Source: Episyrphus balteatus (taxonomy: Eukaryota; Arthropoda; Insecta; Diptera; Syrphidae). From it: 64,000 nucleotides of DNA. Made by a program: the position numbers and the translations under genes. A model generated the notes under the pieces. The model did no database searches, was not told where the DNA came from, and saw nothing but the letters and a program-made list of their open reading frames with translations. Positions 60,201 to 64,000 of the stretch are shown here, piece by piece. The stretch spans positions 40,562,576-40,626,575 of the forward strand of contig NC_079134.1 in assembly GCF_945859705.1 (NCBI RefSeq), written 5' to 3'. Positions within the stretch are counted from its first letter, which is position 1; each line of letters begins with the position of its first letter.

Positions 60201-60432
60201 GGGCAGCCGCTGGGGATCGAACCTACAACTCTTGGGTTACTAGGCCAATACTTTACCAACGTGCTATGTCACTTTTGAAAATTAGAGTGATAAAATGCAA
60301 CAAAAGCTGAAGTCCGACAAAAATAAAAAAATTTCTTACGTTATTTCAATTTTATTTTGAAGAAGTTTCATATTAATTTTTTCAACATTAAATCAACGTT
60401 GAACATTTTACGTTGCGTTATTTCCCTCAGTG
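60201..60432 (-). repeat. tRNA-like, SINE-like repeat F, copy 2
   Basis: Minus strand: it starts CACTGAGGGAAATAACGCAA and CGTAAAAT and ends in a tRNA-like unit at 60277-60201. That unit has a box A-like TAGCACGTTGG, a possible anticodon arm TTGGCCTAGTAACCCAA (loop CTAGTAA, anticodon AGT if real) and box B GGTTCGATCCC. The acceptor and T stems do not pair well, so it is not a working tRNA gene. A tRNA-derived promoter inside a mobile repeat is the best reading. Confidence 0.45.
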
Positions 60433-60763
60433 TTGAAAAACAACTATCCAATGTTTTCAAAATTACTGCAGATATTTCGATTTCGATTACTGCTTTATTA
60501 CCTATTGCTTTATATTAGTTATTTCGCCTAACATAAGATTATTTAATATTACAGTTTGAAATAGCTAAAGTAAGGCCAAATGGTAAAAAATTGTAAGAAA
60601 TTAGACGAATATTAGGAAAAAAATATTTAATGCATACATTTTGCATTGAATTTTTTTAATGCAGGAAGCCGATATATATTGAATTTTCTATATTTTAGGA
60701 TTTTTAAAACAATTTCAATTTTTTAGAAACTGATCGATTACAAAAGAGTTTATTTTATAAAAG

Positions 60764-60912
60764 GCGAGTTTTTTCTACAACTCAGTAGCTACTCATTTTT
60801 TAATTTTATTCGAAAAACAATAAAAACAAATACTTACTTGTGTAATTTTTATTATTGTTTTGCGAATAAAATCAAAAATGAGTAGCTACTGAGTAATAGA
60901 AAAAACACGCCT
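60764..60912. mobile_element. Near-palindromic MITE, about 150 bp
   Basis: Arms of about 50 bp: GGCGAGTTTTTTCTACAACT then CAGTAGCTACTCA, mirrored by TGAGTAGCTACTGAG then AATAGAAAAAACACGCC. Flanked on both sides by TAAAA, a possible target duplication (though such a word is common in AT-rich DNA). Confidence 0.7.
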
Positions 60913-61093
60913 AAAATATTAATAAAATATTTAAAAAAAAAAATAATGTTTTTTGAGCCGTTTGACGGAAAAATGCAGCTCACATGTAATTTTTGATCAA
61001 GCCTCAACTTTAGTTTGCTTCTCAAAAAGCCGTGTGGCGGCAGTGCTTCGGTTGTGGTTCGACGGAATTTCATATTAACTTAACTAAAGTTAA

Positions 61094-61793
61094 GGGGGGA
61101 AGTCCCTCTGGAATTTTTTATTTTTGCATTATTTTTTTTTTGCGTAATAAATTTATTTATCAACCGAAGAAACTATTTTCAGTGGTCTTAGCCTTAAATG
61201 AAGCCTCAAAAGTGCCTAGATAGTCCCGAAACCAATGCGCTCCGAACCTACCATAGTACGAAAACGAAAACTTTAAACGCATTTTTTTCGAAAGTATTTT
61301 TCCGCGCCGTGCAATGTAACTCAAAAACTAATGAAGCTATCGACTTGAAATTTGAAGCAAATTACTCCTTAACTTATTGGCCACAACATGAACCTAAAAG
61401 TTGAATAAAATTTGTACAGTAAATATTTTTTTTAACTACTTCTTTGTAAAAAAAACATGTTTTTTTTTCGTTTTTTTGATTTCTAATTTTTATTTTTCAT
61501 TAAAAAAAATAAATTTAGGTTCATGCAATGCGTACTAATATCATCTAACGGAAAAAAATTTCCTTTTTGATTTAAGATGATTTCCTGGACCTGTGCATTG
61601 CACGGCGTGAACTAGAGGCGTCAACTTTGAAAGGCTCCAGAGCCGCCATTTTGTTATTTTTTCATTTCAAAAAAAATTTTTTCAATACTTAATAATGTCA
61701 GTAATATCTTGTCTTTTTCCAAATTTCAATAAGTGCTTTCAGTTTTTCATAAAAAAATATTGAAAAAGGTGTCGTCCAGAGGGATTTCCCCCC
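61094..61793. mobile_element. 700-bp foldback MITE flanked by TTAA
   Basis: Terminal inverted repeats GGGGGGAARTCCCTCTGGA, each bordered by TTAA (61090-61093 and 61794-61797). Further inverted pairs occur inward: CGCCGTGCAATG (61305) with its complement (61596-61607), and CATGAACCTAAA (about 61387) with its complement (about 61517). The whole element could thus fold on itself. TTAA is the piggyBac-type target, but a G-run terminus is atypical. Confidence 0.7.
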
Positions 61794-61797
61794 TTAA

Positions 61798-63300
61798 GTT
61801 ATTGTACATGATTTAAACGTGTTTTATAATGATTCTTTATTTTTATGACAAATGAGACCTAAGATATATCTTGACTGTTTTATATACCTACTCAAAAAAT
61901 ATTCGTATTTTCATGAAATCGATTATGGCCAGATTGTAACCTTCTCCTCTACCTTTGCGCTTGCGGTTCAAAATAAGAGGGTTAGAGAAGATTTTGAAAT
62001 ATAATAAAATTATTTTTCAGATCTCTTCGGTACCAGATGGTAAAACTGGCTGTGTGAATACAAAATAAGAATCCTTTTTTTGATTTCTTTTTTAAATTTA
62101 GTCTCATAACGTCCATATTAACCAAATAAATAAATAAAAGTTAGAACACGTATACGCCACAGTGAATTACAACTAGGCCTAGTGTTGCAGAGCTGGCTAT
62201 TTATCGCCAAACAGTCTCCTTTAACATTTCACTCGCTGAATGAAATTTTGATTTCCAATTTACCCAAATTTGGCTCCTAAAACTTTGATTTTGGTAATCA
62301 AAGGCTTTTTCAAAATTAAAGCATTTTACAAAAAATTGTAATATTAACAGAGGGAACCAAGTTTCCGTTAATGAACACGAAAGACAAAATGTATCAACAA
62401 AATAAAACTGATAAATTTAACCCATATTAAAAAAAAAATCATATTTATGTTTATATACCTTAAAAAAAAACCAATAGTCAAAGAAAATTTTCATTTTTTT
62501 AGGCCTTCATGATTTTTCTCTTGAGGTTGCGGAGTTTATTTTTTCTAAAAACATTGTGGAATTTATTTAACTAAAAAACCTCATCTTAAATATGTTGTTG
62601 ATTTTGAAGTTGTTGATTGATAAAAACACTTGCTTACAAGTGGTATTTTTCTGAAATTAGATTTAATTAAAATTAAAATTGGTGGTATTTTGACGCTCTT
62701 TTTATACAAAAGCATCTATGGAGAACGTTTTTTTCGTACCCAAATACCAAAAAACGAGTTTAAAACACAAATTGTGCGTATTTATTTTAAAGTTTTTGGG
62801 TTAGTAACTTGAAAATACTCGATTCCTGAGTTCTGACGTCCTCTTCAAATTACATTTCAAAAATATCCAAAAACATCCGACAGAACACGATTGTAAATGC
62901 GGTTTTTAAATGATCACCATAGATAAACGTAAGTAAGTGTTCTAGCACACAGGACGAAATCGGCAATTTTAGTTTATTCTCACATAATGGCACTATATTA
63001 ACAGAAATTTTAAACATGAGCAATCTTTTACTTAATTATATATTTTGATTTATCCGAGTGAGTTACTTGATCTGTTTTCTGGACTGACGGACTAATGAGT
63101 TTCATGAAAATTGCTTTTTCTAACTAAATAATAAAAAAAAAAACCTAATTTATTTTATTTATTGTTTTTTACTACAAAATCTTCATCTTCAAACTTTAAT
63201 AAAATATCGATGAGAAAAAAATATTTAATTTCAATTCCAATGAATAAAATTTATCTCTATATAAAGATCTCAATAAATTTCATTTGAATGATTCACCCAT
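61798..63300. other. Mostly unrecognised; repeat D copy 2 at 62192-62345
   Basis: 62192-62345 repeats the words of 9312-9475 (GGCTATTTATCGCCAAA, TTTGGCTCCTAAA). The rest is AT-rich without a recognised feature. Confidence 0.45.
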
Positions 63301-64000
63301 TCAATGGAAATATTTTATCAAGAAAATTCAAACCTAATTACTTCTTCTTTATATAGACCTTCAATTACTCTCATATTAAAAAACGGTTCAATAGAAAACA
63401 ATGTAAGACAAACAGAGCTTCAAACAAACAATCAACAACAAGAAAAACAAATGTTCAGCCAGCGCACAGTGTGGCCAATGGTAACAAAAGCTGGCAAAAA
63501 TAGCTATTTTCAAATTGTACCGAACTGCCAAATACAAATTTACTTTAATAAAGGGATTAATAAGCTACACAAAACCGGTTTTTATTCCACGGTTTAAGTC
63601 TAACGCGGTGAGTAACTACACTTTAAAATGTCGCCATTGACGAAATTATTCGTTATTTACCTTTTTCTAGCTCCCGTCTGTGTTTCAAGTTTTAAGTGCT
63701 ATTTCGTTAAATCAAAAGATAAAAATTTGAAATAAATATGGAATTACAAGCAAAAGGGAAGCTTTCGATTCTCATTCCTCTTTTGAATTATGAGTGTCTA
63801 GTTTGTTTGAAAAAATTATTCGAATTCGGTGTCTTTAAAATCATTCGTTTTTTGTGTGCGTCATACAAACTCGTTAAGAAAAAGTTCACAAAGGTGTGAA
63901 GAGGCGCTTTGTTTTTGGTGTCCCTTTATTGTTGAGAGTGTAGTCTTTCTGTGTCAATTAAAAAAGTGGTGCCCATGTTTGCCCCTTTTTGAGTAAACAC
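63301..64000 (+). other. Possible leader or promoter region of an unseen gene
   Basis: Repeat-poor. 63304-63597 is open (97 residues, Asn/Gln-rich, no motif). GGCCACACTG on the minus strand (63467-63476) is one base off core-promoter Motif 1. A good donor, AACGCG|GTGAGTAAC, lies at 63607/63608. Together these could mark a 5' exon of a gene beyond the window, but any one could be chance. Confidence 0.2.

Noticed and set aside
60201..60277. Functional tRNA-Thr gene
   Set aside because: The anticodon arm is plausible but the acceptor and T stems do not pair; better read as a tRNA-derived repeat.
63304..63597. 97-residue Asn/Gln-rich frame as a protein
   Set aside because: No recognised motif; kept only as part of a possible leader region.

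Overview
This window is insect nuclear DNA, almost certainly from a fly (Diptera). It is very AT-rich, has spliceosomal introns, and carries one recognisable conserved gene set in dense, mostly decayed mobile DNA. The fly assignment rests on three things: a CDC14 phosphatase with a very long Ser/Thr/Asn/His-rich tail, repeats carrying GTCY-type microsatellites that resemble the dipteran mini-me/DINE-1 (HINE) group, and Helitron, hAT and Tc1-type elements typical of insects. No prokaryotic genes, operons or CRISPR arrays are present.

Gene: bases 546-23569, minus strand, hold a seven-exon coding model for the dual-specificity phosphatase CDC14. All six junctions have GT/AG sites and compatible phases. 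The model is 3327 nt, or 1108 residues. It has both CDC14 domains, the general-acid loop (Asp256) and the catalytic P-loop around Cys283, whose codons are split across the intron between exons 3 and 4. Intron 1 is about 14.6 kb. The 3' end is uncertain: a plausible splice donor overlaps the last codons, and no AATAAA lies in the 545 bases downstream. The 5' leader and promoter probably lie between about 23.6 and 24.3 kb, or further upstream near 28.2 kb.

Region by region: 1-545 is the 3' side of cdc14. 2071-4818 (intron 6) holds an RTE-like reverse-transcriptase remnant and a CCCGGGTA palindrome cluster. 5906-8090 (intron 3) is mostly unique AT-rich DNA. 8957-23514 (intron 1) carries short inverted-repeat elements, a HINE-like copy split by a TA-flanked Tc1/mariner-type element with about 214-bp inverted repeats, another long inverted-repeat element, and a 1314-bp hAT element with a BED zinc-finger fragment and arrays of ACACGTGTA. 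From 24.3 to 64 kb no gene is certain. This stretch is a repeat field: further hAT elements with clear 8-bp target duplications (26970-27634, 48401-49706, 51884-52619), HINE-like A and B families, foldback-like E repeats, a five-level nested insertion at 33.2-37.6 kb that includes a Helitron with a helicase remnant, tandem arrays, and smaller inverted-repeat elements. A short plus-strand candidate exon lies at 44032-44100, with promoter-like sequence before it.

The most notable pattern is that several unrelated hAT-type elements are each filled with many copies of their own short, usually palindromic motif (ACACGTGTA, GGGGCCCC, GTCCCG, AATCCCG, GCGGCCC). These could be transposase-binding arrays. 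One such array puts more than ten CACGTG E-boxes into the first intron of a cell-cycle gene.
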